Assembly (NCBI RefSeq): GCF_900215535.1
Contig: NZ_OCND01000014.1
Location: 1 to 53,660 of the forward strand
Reading direction: 5' to 3'
Source of the DNA: Pseudoxanthomonas wuyuanensis
GTDB lineage: Bacteria; Pseudomonadota; Gammaproteobacteria; Xanthomonadales; Xanthomonadaceae
Length of the DNA: 53,660 bases
The position numbers were made by a program, and so were the translations under genes. Every line of letters starts with the position of its first letter. Position 1 is the first letter of the stretch. Positions 1 to 10,476 of this stretch are shown here, one piece after another. The notes under the pieces were generated by a model. The model made no database searches and was not told the origin of the DNA. It worked only from the letters and a program-made list of their open reading frames with translations.

Positions 1-227
1 GTGGCCGTCGGGGTCACCGTGTCGCCGCGCTCAATCGGCAGGTAGGTCAGCACCGTGCCGGCCGAGATGCGCTGCAGGCCGTCTATGCGGATGTCGGCGG
101 CGCGGAAGCTGTCGTAGCTCAGCGGCTGCTCGGTATCGGGCGCCGTCGTCTGCGACCAGGCCGGCGGTACGAGGGCCGAGGCCAGGGCAAGAGCAAGCAG
201 GCGGCGGGTAGGCAGTCGCGTCATCAT
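1..227 (-). CDS. bamA: BamA, outer-membrane beta-barrel assembly protein (N-terminal fragment)
   Basis: Only the first 75 codons are present; the gene continues off the left edge. They encode a signal peptide (LLALALASALVPPAWSQ) followed by the start of POTRA domain 1 (ADIRIDGLQRISAGTVLTYL), the hallmark of BamA, the Omp85 protein that folds and inserts outer-membrane proteins. Two adjacent ATG codons (227 and 224) make the exact start ambiguous by one residue. It lies 107 bp downstream of rseP, its usual neighbour in Gammaproteobacteria, in the same orientation. Confidence 0.9.
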   Translation of the reverse strand, partial: MMTRLPTRRLLALALASALVPPAWSQTTAPDTEQPLSYDSFRAADIRIDGLQRISAGTVLTYLPIERGDTVTPTA

Positions 228-334
228 CACATCCGATTGGGGTCGTTCCTGCGGTGCAGGGGTTTGCCGGGGAAGGCGTTTCCTGGAACTGGCAGTTTCC
301 AAGTAACGGGCCGGCGACAGGAAGTTCAAAGGCA

Positions 335-1696
335 TCAGCTCACCAGACGGAGAATGTCGTTGTAGAACGCCAGGCCCATCAGCCCGGCCAACAACGCCAG
401 ACCCACATACTGCCCGGCGACCATGCTCCGTTCGCTCAACGGACTGCCTTTGACCAACTCTATAAGGTAATACAGCAGGTGCCCGCCGTCCAAGACGGGG
501 ATGGGCAGCAGGTTGATGATGGCCAGGCTCAGCGACACCAGGGCCAGGAAGAACAGGAACCAGGCCACGCCCCGTTTGGCGGTCGCATTGGCGACCTGGG
601 CAATGGTGACCGGCCCGGAGATGTTCTTGACCGAGGCGTGGCCGGTCAGCATGCGCCGCATCATGCCCAGCGCATCGGCCGCCATCCGTCCGGTTTCGCG
701 GAACGCGGCGGGGATGGCCGCCACCGGTCCGAACCGTTGTACGGCATCGTGGACCGCGGGCATGGCCGTTTCCGGCGGCGCCAGCCCCAGCGCCCAGTAT
801 TCCGGCCCGTCGCCGTTGTCGCGGCGCCGTACCGGTTGCAGTTCCAGCGCCAATCGTTCGCCCTGGCGGTCGACCTCGATCATCGCGCTGCCGCCGCGCT
901 CGCCGAGCGCCTGGATGCGTGGGCCGATCTCGCTGAAGCTGCGGATCCGGTTGCCGTCGATGGCGGTGATGTGGTCGCCGGCCAGCAGCACCCCGTCGGC
1001 GGGAAGGCCGGGCACGGTCTTGCCCACCACTGCCGGCGCCATCTGGTGCTGCCAGGCCAGCCCAGCCTCGCGGCCGACGCTTTCCTGGTTGAAACCATCG
1101 GCCAGCCTGGACAGCGGCAGCACGCGCGAATGCGGCTGGCCGGCCGCGTCGACCACGGCGACTTCCGCGTCATGGCCGTCGATGGCGGCAGTGGTGAGTA
1201 TCTGCAGCGCATCCATCCAGGTACGGACCGGACGGCCGTCTATCGACTCGAAACGGTCGCCGACCTGGAACCCGGCGCTGGCCGCCATGCCATCGACCTG
1301 GCCCAGTGTGGCCGAATAGTCCGGCCGGCCAATCACGAACATGCCCCACAGCAGCGCCACGCACAGCAGCAGGTTGGCGATGGGGCCGGCGGCGACGATG
1401 GCGATCCGCTGCAGCACCGGCTTGCGGTTGAACGCGCCGCTGAGTTCGGAGGTCGCCACATCGCCTTCGCGTTCGTCGAGCATCTTGACGTAACCGCCCA
1501 GCGGAATTGCGGCGATGGCGAACTCGGTGCCGTGGCGGTTGCGGCGCGACCACAGCGGCCTGCCAAAACCGACCGAGAAGCGCAGGACCTTCACCCCGCA
1601 GCGGCGCGCGACCCAGTAATGGCCGAATTCATGAAACGTGACCAGCACGCCGATGGCGACAATCATCCACCAGACCGAACCCAACAGGTCATTCAT
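335..1696 (-). CDS. rseP: RseP site-2 zinc metalloprotease
   Basis: Intramembrane protease of the RseP/S2P family (453 aa); family members cleave anti-sigma-E after DegS and clear remnant signal peptides in the inner membrane. The zinc motif HEFGH is at residues 22-26 in the first membrane segment. PDZ domains fill the middle, and the second active-site motif NLLPIPVLDGG is near the C-terminus. The frame is open upstream to a GTG at 1747, but the ATG at 1696 (MNDLLGSVWWM) puts the first membrane helix at the N-terminus as in homologues. It is 51 bp downstream of dxr and upstream of bamA, so probably in the same operon. Confidence 0.95.
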   Translation of the reverse strand: MNDLLGSVWWMIVAIGVLVTFHEFGHYWVARRCGVKVLRFSVGFGRPLWSRRNRHGTEFAIAAIPLGGYVKMLDEREGDVATSELSGAFNRKPVLQRIAIVAAGPIANLLLCVALLWGMFVIGRPDYSATLGQVDGMAASAGFQVGDRFESIDGRPVRTWMDALQILTTAAIDGHDAEVAVVDAAGQPHSRVLPLSRLADGFNQESVGREAGLAWQHQMAPAVVGKTVPGLPADGVLLAGDHITAIDGNRIRSFSEIGPRIQALGERGGSAMIEVDRQGERLALELQPVRRRDNGDGPEYWALGLAPPETAMPAVHDAVQRFGPVAAIPAAFRETGRMAADALGMMRRMLTGHASVKNISGPVTIAQVANATAKRGVAWFLFFLALVSLSLAIINLLPIPVLDGGHLLYYLIELVKGSPLSERSMVAGQYVGLALLAGLMGLAFYNDILRLVS

Positions 1697-1747
1697 GGAC
1701 GCGGGCCCGGGGAAGGGTGCGCACGGGGCGCTGGCGGAAATCTGCAC

Positions 1748-2938
1748 TCATGCACGGGAACGGTGGCCTGCTATCGCTTGTTCGGTGAGACGGCGAGCCT
1801 GTGCGTCCGCAGCCAGCAGCGCGTCCAGCGATTCGGCGGGCGCGGCAGGTTGCGCGGCGAGAGCATCCTCGACCAGCGCAGGGATGGATAGGAAACCGAT
1901 TTGGCCCTGAAGAAAGGCTGAAACTGCGACCTCGTTGGCAGCATTGAGCACCGCCGGTGCGGTGCCGCCGGCGGCCATGGCCTGCCAGGCCAGGCGCAGG
2001 CACGGGAAAACCCCGGTGTCCGGGGCCTCGAAATCCAGCCGGCCCTGCGCCAGCAGGTCCAGCCCGGCGACCCCGGACTCGATGCGCTCTGGCCAGCCCA
2101 GGCCGACCGCCAGCGAGGTGCGCATGTCCGGCAGGCCCATCTGCGCCAGCGTGGAGCCGTCGACGAACTCGACCAGCGAATGCACCAGGCTCTGCGGATG
2201 CACCAGCACCGACAGACGGTCGCCGCCGACCCGGAACAGGTGGTGGGCTTCGATCAGCTCCAGGCCCTTGTTCATCAGCGTGGCCGAGTCGACCGAAATC
2301 TTCGGGCCCATCGACCATTTTGGGTGGGCCACGGCCTGCTCCGGGGTCACTCCGGCCAGCGCATTGCGGCTGTGGCCGCGGAACGGACCGCCGGATGCGG
2401 TCAGCACGATCCGCCGCACATCGTGCTGAGCCTGCCGTGAACGCAGGCACTGGAAGATGGCGTTGTGCTCGCTGTCGATCGGGATGATTTCGGCGCCGGC
2501 GGCGTCGGCCGCGCGGGTCAGCAGTTCGCCGGCCAGCACCAGCGACTCCTTGTTGGCCAGCAGCAGGCGCTTGCCGGCGCGCACGGCCGCCAGCGTAGAG
2601 GACAGGCCGGCGGCGCCGACGATGGCCGCGACCACGGTATCGCAGGCCTCGCTGGCGGCCAGAGCCTCCAGCGCCTCGTCGCCGGCATGGGCCTGCGTGG
2701 CCAGCCCGGCGTCTTGCAAGCCGGCCTGCAGTTGCCGGAAACGTCCGCCATCGGCGATGACGGCATGGTCGGGACGGAATTTCGCGCACAGCGCGACCAG
2801 CGCATCGACCTGGCTGCCGGCGCTCAGGACGCTGGCGCGCAGCCGCTGCGGATGGCGGGCGATGACGTCCAGGGCCGAAGCGCCGATCGAACCGGTGGCG
2901 CCCAGAACCGCCACCGCGCGGGGAAGAGGCTGGCTCAT
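1748..2938 (-). CDS. dxr: 1-deoxy-D-xylulose 5-phosphate reductoisomerase
   Basis: Converts DXP to 2-C-methyl-D-erythritol 4-phosphate with NADPH, the first committed step of the MEP isoprenoid pathway. It is 396 aa, normal for the family. The N-terminal NADPH-binding motif is [17 protein letters not shown]. The metal and substrate region includes [13 protein letters not shown] and TASGGPFRG. The stop of cdsA and the ATG of dxr are separated by one base, so translation is probably coupled. Grouping dxr with uppS and cdsA links isoprenoid supply to undecaprenyl carrier synthesis. Confidence 0.96.
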   Translation of the reverse strand: MSQPLPRAVAVLGATGSIGASALDVIARHPQRLRASVLSAGSQVDALVALCAKFRPDHAVIADGGRFRQLQAGLQDAGLATQAHAGDEALEALAASEACDTVVAAIVGAAGLSSTLAAVRAGKRLLLANKESLVLAGELLTRAADAAGAEIIPIDSEHNAIFQCLRSRQAQHDVRRIVLTASGGPFRGHSRNALAGVTPEQAVAHPKWSMGPKISVDSATLMNKGLELIEAHHLFRVGGDRLSVLVHPQSLVHSLVEFVDGSTLAQMGLPDMRTSLAVGLGWPERIESGVAGLDLLAQGRLDFEAPDTGVFPCLRLAWQAMAAGGTAPAVLNAANEVAVSAFLQGQIGFLSIPALVEDALAAQPAAPAESLDALLAADAQARRLTEQAIAGHRSRA

Positions 2939-2939
2939 G

Positions 2940-3839
2940 TCAGAACCCGAACAGTTCCTTGCCCAGCGCGAACGCCGGCAGGGCCGCCAGCACGCCGTCG
3001 ATGCGATCGAGGACGCCGCCGTGGCCGGGGATCAGAGCGCCGGAATCCTTGGCGCCTACATGGCGCTTGAGCAGGCTTTCGAACAGATCGCCTACCACCG
3101 AAAACAGCACCGTGACGATGGCCACGATCAGCACGCCGGGCAGTTGCGCCGCTCCGCCGCCGGCCAGGAACGTGCCGGCGACGGCCACCAGCGCACCGGC
3201 GAGCAGGCCGCCCAGCAGCCCTTCGATGGTCTTGTTGGGGCTGATGCGCGGCGCCAGCTTGCGGCCCGCGAACAGTTTGCCGCCGAAACGCCGGCCGGCG
3301 AAATAGGCGCCGCTGTCGGCGGCCCAGACGATCGCCAATGCGACGAACAGCCACAGATGGCCCTGGGTCGGACGCAGGCCTTCGGCCTGCATGGCCTGGA
3401 AACTGCCGGAATGGATCAGGCTCAGCGCGCACCAGGCCGGGACCACCGCCAGGGTGCCGGCGGCCAGCTTGAACGCGCGCGCATAGGTCTGGTGATTGGA
3501 GGCGAAGCCGAAGAACCGCAGCCATAGCAGCGCCAGCAGCCACCACACCACGCCGACCAGGGTGACGATCTGGAACAGCACCGGCGACAGCCCTGCACTG
3601 GTGCGCGAGGCCCATACCAGCAGCACCATCAGCAGCAGATTGGCGGTCAACAGCACCGTGCGCGGCAGGGTGTCGTCGATTTCGGCCAGCTTGAACCATT
3701 CCCACAGCCCGACCAGGAACACCAGGGCGGCCAGCGCCGCCAGCCACTGGGTGGGCAGCAGCAGAATGGCGCCGATGGCGAACGGCGCCATGATCAACGC
3801 GGCGATGACGCGGGTGCGGGTGCCGCTGGGCTTGCTCAT
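2940..3839 (-). CDS. cdsA: Phosphatidate cytidylyltransferase
   Basis: Makes CDP-diacylglycerol from phosphatidate and CTP for phospholipid synthesis. It is a 299-aa polytopic inner-membrane protein with many hydrophobic segments. The CDS signature is complete near the C-terminus: [20 protein letters not shown] followed by VLDRID. Its ATG overlaps the uppS stop by 4 bp (ATGA), indicating translational coupling. Its stop lies one base from the dxr start. Confidence 0.96.
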   Translation of the reverse strand: MSKPSGTRTRVIAALIMAPFAIGAILLLPTQWLAALAALVFLVGLWEWFKLAEIDDTLPRTVLLTANLLLMVLLVWASRTSAGLSPVLFQIVTLVGVVWWLLALLWLRFFGFASNHQTYARAFKLAAGTLAVVPAWCALSLIHSGSFQAMQAEGLRPTQGHLWLFVALAIVWAADSGAYFAGRRFGGKLFAGRKLAPRISPNKTIEGLLGGLLAGALVAVAGTFLAGGGAAQLPGVLIVAIVTVLFSVVGDLFESLLKRHVGAKDSGALIPGHGGVLDRIDGVLAALPAFALGKELFGF

Positions 3840-4576
3840 GCGGATGTATTCTCCATCGCCTGGCCGGCGATCTGGGCGCCGGTCAGGCCGAAGCGCCGTT
3901 CGCGCTGGGCGAAATCCTCAAGCGCGCGTTGCAGGGTGGCCGCATCCAGCTCCGGCCACAACAGGTCGGTGAACCACAGTTCGGTGTAGGCCAGCTGCCA
4001 CAGCAGGAAATTGCTGATGCGGTGATCGCCGCCGGTGCGGATGAACAGGTCCGGCGCCGGCAGATCCGCCAGCGACATCCGGGCCGCCACCGCCTGTTCA
4101 TCGATCTCGTGCAACTGCAGCCTGCCCGCGGCGACATCGGCGGCGATGGCGCGGGCGGCCTGGGCGATGTCCTGACGGCCGCCGTAGCTGGCCGCGATGA
4201 CCAGGTTCAGCCGCGTATTGGCCTGGGTCTGGCGTTCGGCCGCGTTCATCCGCTCGCTGATGGCGGCGGAAAAACGTTCGCGTTCGCCGATGAAACGCAC
4301 GCGCACGCCGCGGCGGTCCAGTTCATCGACTTCGCGCTCCAGCGCGCCCATGAACAGCTTCATCAGCGCGCCGACTTCCTCTTCCGGCCGGCCCCAGTTT
4401 TCGCTGGAGAAGGCAAACAGGGTCAGCGCCTCGATGCCGCGTTCCAGGCAGAAATCGATGCAGACGTTGACCGCGCGCGCGCCGGCGCGATGGCCGATGG
4501 CGCGCGGGCGCTTGCGGCGTTCGGCCCAGCGCCCGTTGCCGTCCATGATGACGGCGATATGGCGGGGAATTGTCAT
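3836..4576 (-). CDS. uppS: Undecaprenyl diphosphate synthase (cis-prenyltransferase)
   Basis: Condenses eight isopentenyl diphosphates onto farnesyl diphosphate to give the C55 carrier lipid of peptidoglycan and O-antigen synthesis. It is 246 aa from the ATG at 4576. The conserved start HIAVIMDGNGRWA carries the catalytic Asp12; LFAFSSENWGRP and the C-terminal DLFIRTGGDHRISNFLLWQ are family signatures. A longer frame to 4654 adds low-complexity residues and is unlikely. It overlaps cdsA by 4 bp. Confidence 0.96.
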   Translation of the reverse strand: MTIPRHIAVIMDGNGRWAERRKRPRAIGHRAGARAVNVCIDFCLERGIEALTLFAFSSENWGRPEEEVGALMKLFMGALEREVDELDRRGVRVRFIGERERFSAAISERMNAAERQTQANTRLNLVIAASYGGRQDIAQAARAIAADVAAGRLQLHEIDEQAVAARMSLADLPAPDLFIRTGGDHRISNFLLWQLAYTELWFTDLLWPELDAATLQRALEDFAQRERRFGLTGAQIAGQAMENTSA

Positions 4577-4588
4577 AAAGCAGGGCGT

Positions 4589-4753
4589 GGGGAGTGGGTG
4601 ACGGGGACTGGGAAAAAGCGGAGCGTTGCGGCGGCGACAGCGCGGATGCGCCATGCATGGCGGGCCGGAGAGCCTGATGCCGATCTCCGTTTGGCCACCT
4701 GCGTTGCGGCGCCGTTGCGATTCCCCATTCCCGGTCCTCTCTTCCGTTCCTTC
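4589..4753. repeat. Heptamer-bracketed intergenic element D (degenerate)
   Basis: Between frr and uppS, four purine-rich 7-mers in exact phase (GGGGAGT, GGGTGAC, GGGGACT, GGGAAAA; 4589-4616) face five pyrimidine-rich 7-mers (GATTCCC, CATTCCC, GGTCCTC, TCTTCCG, TTCCTTC; 4719-4753) across about 100 bp. The layout matches the elements at 6425 and 9187, but the core is not recognisably the same. The right array runs into the frr stop codon. Confidence 0.5.
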
Positions 4754-5309
4754 AGACCGCCATCAGTTCCTGCTCTTTGCCCTTGATGACCTCGTCCACT
4801 TCCTTGATCGACTTGTCGGTCAGTTTCTGGATTTCTTCCTCGGTGCGGCGCTCTTCATCCTCGGTGATCTGTTTTTCCTTCAGCAGGTCCTTGACCTGCT
4901 GGTTGGCGTCGCGGCGGATGTTGCGGATGGCGATCTTGGCGTTTTCGCCTTCGCCATGGACGTGCTTGGCCAGTTCCTTGCGCCGCTCTTCGGTCAGGGC
5001 GGGGATGTTGATGCGGATGGTGGTGCCGGCGGTGTTGGGGGTCAGGCCCAGGTCCGAAGCCAGGATGGCCTTTTCCACCGCCGAAACCATCTGCTTTTCC
5101 CACGGGGTGATGGTCAGCGAGCGCGCGTCGCTGACGACCACGCTGGCGACCTGAGTCAGCGGCATGTCCGAGCCGTAGTAGTTGACCTTCAGGTGATCCA
5201 CCAGCGCGCTGCTGGCGCGGCCCGTACGCAGCTTGGTCAAATCGTGGCGCAGCGCCTCGATGCTCTTGGTCATGCGCGCCTGCGCGTCTTTCTTGATTTC
5301 GTTGAGCAT
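4752..5309 (-). CDS. frr: Ribosome recycling factor
   Basis: Splits the post-termination ribosome together with EF-G. The product is 185 aa from the ATG at 5309 ([13 protein letters not shown]), the standard RRF length. Typical RRF segments are [26 protein letters not shown] and the long charged three-helix-bundle C-terminus. The frame stays open upstream to 5513, but that part is low-complexity Arg/Ala/Pro and is dropped. It normally follows pyrH; here a cation-efflux gene lies between them. Confidence 0.97.
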   Translation of the reverse strand: MLNEIKKDAQARMTKSIEALRHDLTKLRTGRASSALVDHLKVNYYGSDMPLTQVASVVVSDARSLTITPWEKQMVSAVEKAILASDLGLTPNTAGTTIRINIPALTEERRKELAKHVHGEGENAKIAIRNIRRDANQQVKDLLKEKQITEDEERRTEEEIQKLTDKSIKEVDEVIKGKEQELMAV

Positions 5310-5463
5310 CGTGCTGGTTCCGTCAATCGCAAACCCCCGATTATAGGGCGAACCGGGCGGTTTGCGGGTTGCGGACAGGGTGGCCGGGATGGCCCGGGTG
5401 CGGCGCAAACCCCGCTCGCGGCGCAAGGCGGCGGCCGCCGCCGTGCCCGCCGGCAGCAACGGT

Positions 5464-6378
5464 TCAATGCGAATGGTGCGGCGCGGCATCGTGCCGGTCG
5501 TGCTCGCAGGCACTGCCGCGTTCGATCTGCAGGGTCGCGTGATTGATGCCGAAGCGCTGGTTCAGCGCGTCGATGGTGGCGTCGATGAAGGCGTCGTGAT
5601 CCTCGTCATCCGGCCGCACCAGATGCGTGGTCAGGGCGATTTCGCCGGCGCCCAGCGACCAGATGTGCAGGTGGTGCAGCGCGGCCACGCCAGGTTGCGC
5701 GGTCAGGAAGGCTTCGACCTCGGCCTGGTCGATGCTGCGCGGCACCGCATCCATCGCCGCACCGAAACTGTCCTTCAACAGTCCGTAAGTGCCGACGGCG
5801 ATCACCACGCCGATCAGCAGGGCGATGGCCGGGTCCAGCCAGGTCCAGCCCAGCGCCAGCATGCCGAGGCCGGCGACCACCGCCGCCAGCGATACCGCCG
5901 CGTCGGCCATCAGATGCAGGAAGGCGCCGCGACGGTTCAGGTCCTGCGCATGACCTTCGCGTACCAGCCAGGCAGCGCCCAGGTTGACCAGGATGCCCAG
6001 GCTGGCCACAACGATGACCGGCATGGCGGGAACGGCAGGCGGCGCGCTGAACCGGCGGATGGCTTCCCAGCCCAATGCGCCGGAGAACACCATCAGCAGG
6101 ATGGCGTTGGCCAACGGCGACAACAGGGTGGCGCGGCGCCAGCCGTAGGTATGGCGGCCACTGGGCGGACGCCGCGCCAGCACCGCCGCCGCCCAGGCCA
6201 GGCCCAGCCCGAGCACGTCGCCCAGGTTGTGCAGGGCATCGGACAGCAGCGCCAGCGAATTGGTATAGAAGCCGTACCCGGCCTCCAGCGCCGTATAGGC
6301 CAGATTGATCAGCGTGACCAGCGCGAACGCGCGGGTGTTGGAGCCGTGATGATGATGAGGGCCGTGCGAATGTGCCAT
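5464..6378 (-). CDS. Cation diffusion facilitator (ZitB/CzcD-like zinc exporter)
   Basis: Inner-membrane metal/proton antiporter of the CDF family, 304 aa. The N-terminus ([11 protein letters not shown]) and C-terminus ([14 protein letters not shown]) are histidine-rich. Six membrane segments are expected, and both metal-site motifs are present: H50xxxD54 (SDALHNLGD) and H155xxxD159 (HLMADA). A cytoplasmic ferredoxin-like domain follows ([18 protein letters not shown]). Likely substrate is Zn(II), perhaps Cd or Co, inferred from the family. It sits between pyrH and frr, which are adjacent in E. coli, so it looks like an insertion into a conserved operon. Confidence 0.9.
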   Translation of the reverse strand: MAHSHGPHHHHGSNTRAFALVTLINLAYTALEAGYGFYTNSLALLSDALHNLGDVLGLGLAWAAAVLARRPPSGRHTYGWRRATLLSPLANAILLMVFSGALGWEAIRRFSAPPAVPAMPVIVVASLGILVNLGAAWLVREGHAQDLNRRGAFLHLMADAAVSLAAVVAGLGMLALGWTWLDPAIALLIGVVIAVGTYGLLKDSFGAAMDAVPRSIDQAEVEAFLTAQPGVAALHHLHIWSLGAGEIALTTHLVRPDDEDHDAFIDATIDALNQRFGINHATLQIERGSACEHDRHDAAPHHSH

Positions 6379-6424
6379 GGGGCGTCAGGTTGCCGGCTAC
6401 CGCGAGGGGACACTATTACAGCTT

Positions 6425-6626
6425 GGAATCGGGAGTCGGAAGTCGGGAGTCGGGAGTCGGGAGTCGGGAGGCAGCGTCAGGAGCAGGCCCATTCCTGAGC
6501 CGTTGGGTAACAGCCCTTTTGCGGCGCTCTGACCAGCCATCCGGCTGTTGAAGAGCGTTGCAAAGGGGGAGGCAAGGCCTGAGCCTTCTCGTTTCTCGTT
6601 TCTCGTTTCTCGTTTCTCGTTTCTCG
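6425..6626. repeat. Heptamer-bracketed intergenic element A
   Basis: A left array of six 7-mers (GGAATCG, then GGAGTCG variants; 6425-6466), a core of about 118 bp, and a right array of six TTTCTCG-type 7-mers (6585-6626). The core shares a clear pattern with element B (9187-9500): TCAGGAGCAGGCCCATTCCT here against TCAGGAACAAGCCTATTGCT there, then a shared GGTAA(A)CAGCCC...TTTTGC stretch, and a shared GGCCTGAGCC directly before the right array. It lies directly downstream of pyrH, ending about 10 bp from its stop codon. Confidence 0.8.
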
Positions 6627-6636
6627 CTTCCCGCCC

Positions 6637-7362
6637 TCAGCCGCGTCCCTTCACCAGCGTGCCGATATTCTCGCCGCGCAGGATGCGCATCAGGTTGCCC
6701 GGCACCGACAGATCGTAGATGCGCAGCGGGACGTTGCTGTCGCGGCACAGCGCGAACGCGGCGGTATCCATCACCTGCAGATCGCGGGCCAGGACTTCGT
6801 CGTAGGTCAGCTGGTCGAAGCGGACGGCGTCGGCGTGCTTGCTGGGATCGCGGTCATAGACGCCGTCGACCTTGGTCGCCTTCAGCAGCAGGTCGGCGCC
6901 GATTTCGATGGCGCGCAGCGCGGCACCCGAGTCGGTGGTGAAGAAGGGATTGCCGGTGCCGGCGGCGAAGATCGCAATCCGGCCTTTTTCCAGGTGGCGC
7001 ACGGCGCGGCGGCGGATGTAGTCCTCGCAGACGTCGTTGATTTTCAGCGCGCTCATCACCCGCACCTTGGCGCCTAGCTTTTCCAGCGCGTCCTGCATCG
7101 CCAGTGCGTTGATGACCGTGGCCAGCATGCCCATCTGGTCGCCGGTGACCCGGTCCATGCCGCCGGCAGCCAGGCCGGCGCCGCGGAAGATGTTGCCGCC
7201 GCCGATGACCAGGGCGATTTCAGCGCCGGCTTCGCGGGCTTCGATGATCTCGCGGGCGATGCGCCCGATCACCACCGGGTCGATGCCGTAGTCCTCGGCC
7301 CCCATCAACGCCTCGCCGGACAGTTTGAGCAGGATGCGGCGATAGGCGAGGGGCGCGGACAT
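6637..7362 (-). CDS. pyrH: UMP kinase
   Basis: Phosphorylates UMP to UDP in pyrimidine nucleotide synthesis; amino-acid-kinase fold, 241 aa. Starts at ATG 7362 ([19 protein letters not shown]). Recognisable segments are the nucleotide-binding [30 protein letters not shown] and [15 protein letters not shown]. The frame extends upstream through low-complexity sequence that is not part of the gene. Candidate sigma-70 promoter at 7394-7422. Element A follows immediately downstream. Confidence 0.97.
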   Translation of the reverse strand: MSAPLAYRRILLKLSGEALMGAEDYGIDPVVIGRIAREIIEAREAGAEIALVIGGGNIFRGAGLAAGGMDRVTGDQMGMLATVINALAMQDALEKLGAKVRVMSALKINDVCEDYIRRRAVRHLEKGRIAIFAAGTGNPFFTTDSGAALRAIEIGADLLLKATKVDGVYDRDPSKHADAVRFDQLTYDEVLARDLQVMDTAAFALCRDSNVPLRIYDLSVPGNLMRILRGENIGTLVKGRG

Positions 7363-7393
7363 AGGGGATCTCGATGTGGGGGCAAACGGGAGG

Positions 7394-7422
7394 ATTCTAG
7401 CCGAGCCCGCGCGATCCGTCAG
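7394..7422 (-). promoter_or_regulatory. Candidate sigma-70 promoter of pyrH
   Basis: Read leftward: -35 CTGACG (7417-7422), a 17-bp spacer and -10 TAGAAT (7394-7399), which is 32 bp upstream of the pyrH ATG. Four of six and five of six positions fit the consensus. This would let pyrH be transcribed apart from rpsB-tsf. Confidence 0.55.
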
Positions 7423-7603
7423 GAATGGCTGCATCCAGCGGGCGCGGGCCCGATGCAGTCGGGAGCGTTGCGCTCTGTTTCCAGGCGCTGCCATGCTTCG
7501 GCGCAGGCTTGCCGCGGCGGCAGGGCCGCTGGGCGTCAACCGCGTCGCCGGCAGGCGCTGCGCGCTTGCGCCGCGCAGACGCAACGGGCGAAAACGGTGG
7601 GCT

Positions 7604-9094
7604 TCAACTGCGGATATTGCCGGCGGCCACGCGGTTGCGGCCTTCGCGTTTGGCGCCGTACAGCGCTTCGTCGGCGGCCTTGAGCAACTGTTCGGCACTG
7701 GCGAACCGTTCCACCGAGCCCTGCGTGGCCAGGCCGGCGGAGAAGGTGATGTGCAGCGCGACGTCTTCGAGCTGGACCATCGCGATGGCGGAAACCTCCG
7801 AGAGAATCCGCTGGATGACCGCCAGCGCGGCACGCTCGCCGGTGCCCGGCAGCACCGCCAGGAATTCCTCGCCGCCGTAGCGGGCAACGATGTCGCTGCC
7901 GCGCAGGCGTTGCTGCAGCGTTTGCGCGAACTTGCGCAGGACCTGGTCGCCGACCTGGTGGCCCCAGCGGTCGTTGATCTGCTTGAAGTCGTCCAGGTCG
8001 ATGAAGGCGATGGAAAGCGGCCAGCCGTGCCGGGTGGCGGCTTCGAACTCCTTTTTCAGCACCTGTTCCAGTTGCGCGCGGTTGTAGACCCCGGTCAGCG
8101 GGTCGCGCCGGACCTCTTCGGCCAGTTGGCGCACCCGGCTGGCGGACTCGTCGGCGTCCTTGCGCGCGCGCGAGGCATCCTGGATTTCGCGCAGGTTGCG
8201 CAGCACCAGCAATTCGCGCGCCTGTTCCAGCATCGCACTGATACGTTCGGGCTGGCTGATGCGGATGTCGAACATGGCGGCGATGTCCGGCAGCACCATC
8301 GTCATCTGCTCGATCACGCCGTCGAACGATTCCCGGTCCACCCCCAGGCGGGTGTGCGCCTGCGCCATGGCCAGGTCGCGGACAGTTCCGGTGTCTTCGT
8401 TGAACCACAGCTCGGCGATATAGCCGGATACCGCGACGCAGGCATCGAACGGGGTTTCCGAAACCGGCGACTCGCTTGCGCCGATGGCGTTTTGCAGCAA
8501 CACGGGCAGGTTCCAGTTGCGCGCCATCCATTGGCCGATTTCGGCGTGGTCGCAACCGAAGCTGTCGCGTTCCCGCATCAGCAGTTCCTCTGCGCCGGGC
8601 GCATCGTCGAGGATCCGCCGGTAGGCATCGGGCTCCAGCTGCAGCAGCACCAGCGCACCGATATCCTGCAGCAGGCCGGCCAGCATCAGCTCTTCCAGCT
8701 TGTGCAGGCCCAGCCGCTGTCCCAGCAGGCGGCTGGCCAGCGCCGAAATCACGCTGCGCCGCCAGACCTTTTCCTCGCAGGGCGCCTCGCCATGCCCGCT
8801 GGGACGCAACCCCGAGGTCAACGAGAACCCCAGCGCCAGCGTCAGCGTTGCGTTCAGGCCCAGCAGGGTCAGCGCCTGGCTGAGATTGTCGACCCGGCGC
8901 CGGCTGGCATACAGCGGCGAATTGGCGATGCGCAGCATCCGCGCGGTCAGCGCCACGTCCAGCCCGATGGTGTCGGCAGCGGTCGACATCACCACATCCG
9001 GATCCTGGGCCATCGCCAGAATCTGCATGGCGATGCCCGGCGGCGAGGGAAGATCGCGGCAACAGGACAGTCTGGCTTCGAATTCGGCGCGCAT
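7604..9094 (-). CDS. HDOD-GGDEF signalling protein (diguanylate cyclase)
   Basis: 496-aa cytoplasmic protein with an N-terminal HDOD domain (about residues 10-210; [24 protein letters not shown]) and a C-terminal GGDEF domain. The catalytic motif is GGEEF at about 407-411. An intact RxxD inhibitory site (RGSD) lies five residues before it, so the enzyme should make c-di-GMP and be product-inhibited. I chose the ATG at 9094; an in-frame TTG at 9115 is possible. It sits between tsf and pyrH, usually adjacent, and has element B in its upstream region. Output is unknown, but a pilus operon lies 2.5 kb away. Confidence 0.88.
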   Translation of the reverse strand: MRAEFEARLSCCRDLPSPPGIAMQILAMAQDPDVVMSTAADTIGLDVALTARMLRIANSPLYASRRRVDNLSQALTLLGLNATLTLALGFSLTSGLRPSGHGEAPCEEKVWRRSVISALASRLLGQRLGLHKLEELMLAGLLQDIGALVLLQLEPDAYRRILDDAPGAEELLMRERDSFGCDHAEIGQWMARNWNLPVLLQNAIGASESPVSETPFDACVAVSGYIAELWFNEDTGTVRDLAMAQAHTRLGVDRESFDGVIEQMTMVLPDIAAMFDIRISQPERISAMLEQARELLVLRNLREIQDASRARKDADESASRVRQLAEEVRRDPLTGVYNRAQLEQVLKKEFEAATRHGWPLSIAFIDLDDFKQINDRWGHQVGDQVLRKFAQTLQQRLRGSDIVARYGGEEFLAVLPGTGERAALAVIQRILSEVSAIAMVQLEDVALHITFSAGLATQGSVERFASAEQLLKAADEALYGAKREGRNRVAAGNIRS

Positions 9095-9186
9095 CGGGAA
9101 CGCAGCGATCCTCAAGGACGGGAAGGTCTAGCCGGCGGGCGCGCGCTGGCTTCGCTTTCTTGTCGGCCGGGACGGAGAGAACTTTA

Positions 9187-9500
9187 GGGGCGAGGGGCGA
9201 GGGGCGAGGGGCGAGGGGCGAGGAGTGAGGAGTGAGGAGTGAGGAGTGAGGAGTGAGGAACGGGACTCGGGACTCGGGGCTCGGGAGGCGGGAGGCGGGA
9301 GGCGGGAGGCGGGAGGCGACCTCAGGAACAAGCCTATTGCTGAGGCGTCAGGTAAACAGCCCCCTTTTGCTAGGCCTTTCAACAATCAAATAGCTGGTCA
9401 AGGGATAGCTAGGGCCTGAGCCTTTCTCGTTTCTCGTTTCTCGTTTCTCGTTTCTCGTTTCTCGTTTCTCGTTTCTCACTCCTCACTCCTCACTCCTCAC
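9187..9500. repeat. Heptamer-bracketed intergenic element B
   Basis: The left array (9187-9318) has about 19 consecutive 7-mers changing family without loss of phase: GGGGCGA about x5, GGAGTGA x5, GGGACTC-type x3, GGGAGGC about x5. The core (about 9319-9422) contains TCAGGAACAAGCCTATTGCT and GGTAAACAGCCC and ends GGGCCTGAGCC, matching element A. The right array (9423-9500) is about seven TTTCTCG units followed in phase by CTCACTC-type units. The right-hand TCACTCC units are exactly complementary to the left-hand GGAGTGA units, so a long stem could form. Confidence 0.85.
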
Positions 9501-9516
9501 TATCCCGCGCCCAAAA

Positions 9517-9544
9517 GAAAAGCCGCGGCAGGCCGCGGCTTTTC
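9517..9544 (-). terminator. Intrinsic terminator of rpsB-tsf
   Basis: Stem AGCCGCGG/CCGCGGCT (9521-9528 with 9533-9540), four-base loop, A/T-extended base. On the minus strand it is followed by TTTTCTTTT. It lies 32 bp after the tsf stop. Confidence 0.85.
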
Positions 9545-9575
9545 GATACAGCAAGAGACCAGGCGTTGCGGTGGC

Positions 9576-10454
<879 letters not shown>

Positions 10455-10476
10455 GGGATTACCTCAATCGATACGG

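Larger units (their letters stand above)
9095..9575. other. Intergenic region tsf/HDOD-GGDEF
   Basis: 481 bp without a gene. It holds heptamer element B (9187-9500) and the tsf terminator (9517-9544). No convincing promoter for the HDOD-GGDEF gene was seen in the remaining 92 bp. Confidence 0.7.

Noticed and set aside
6425..9500. Repeat arrays as a possible CRISPR locus
   Set aside because: The period is 7 bp with no unique spacers, no 25-40 bp repeats and no cas genes nearby.
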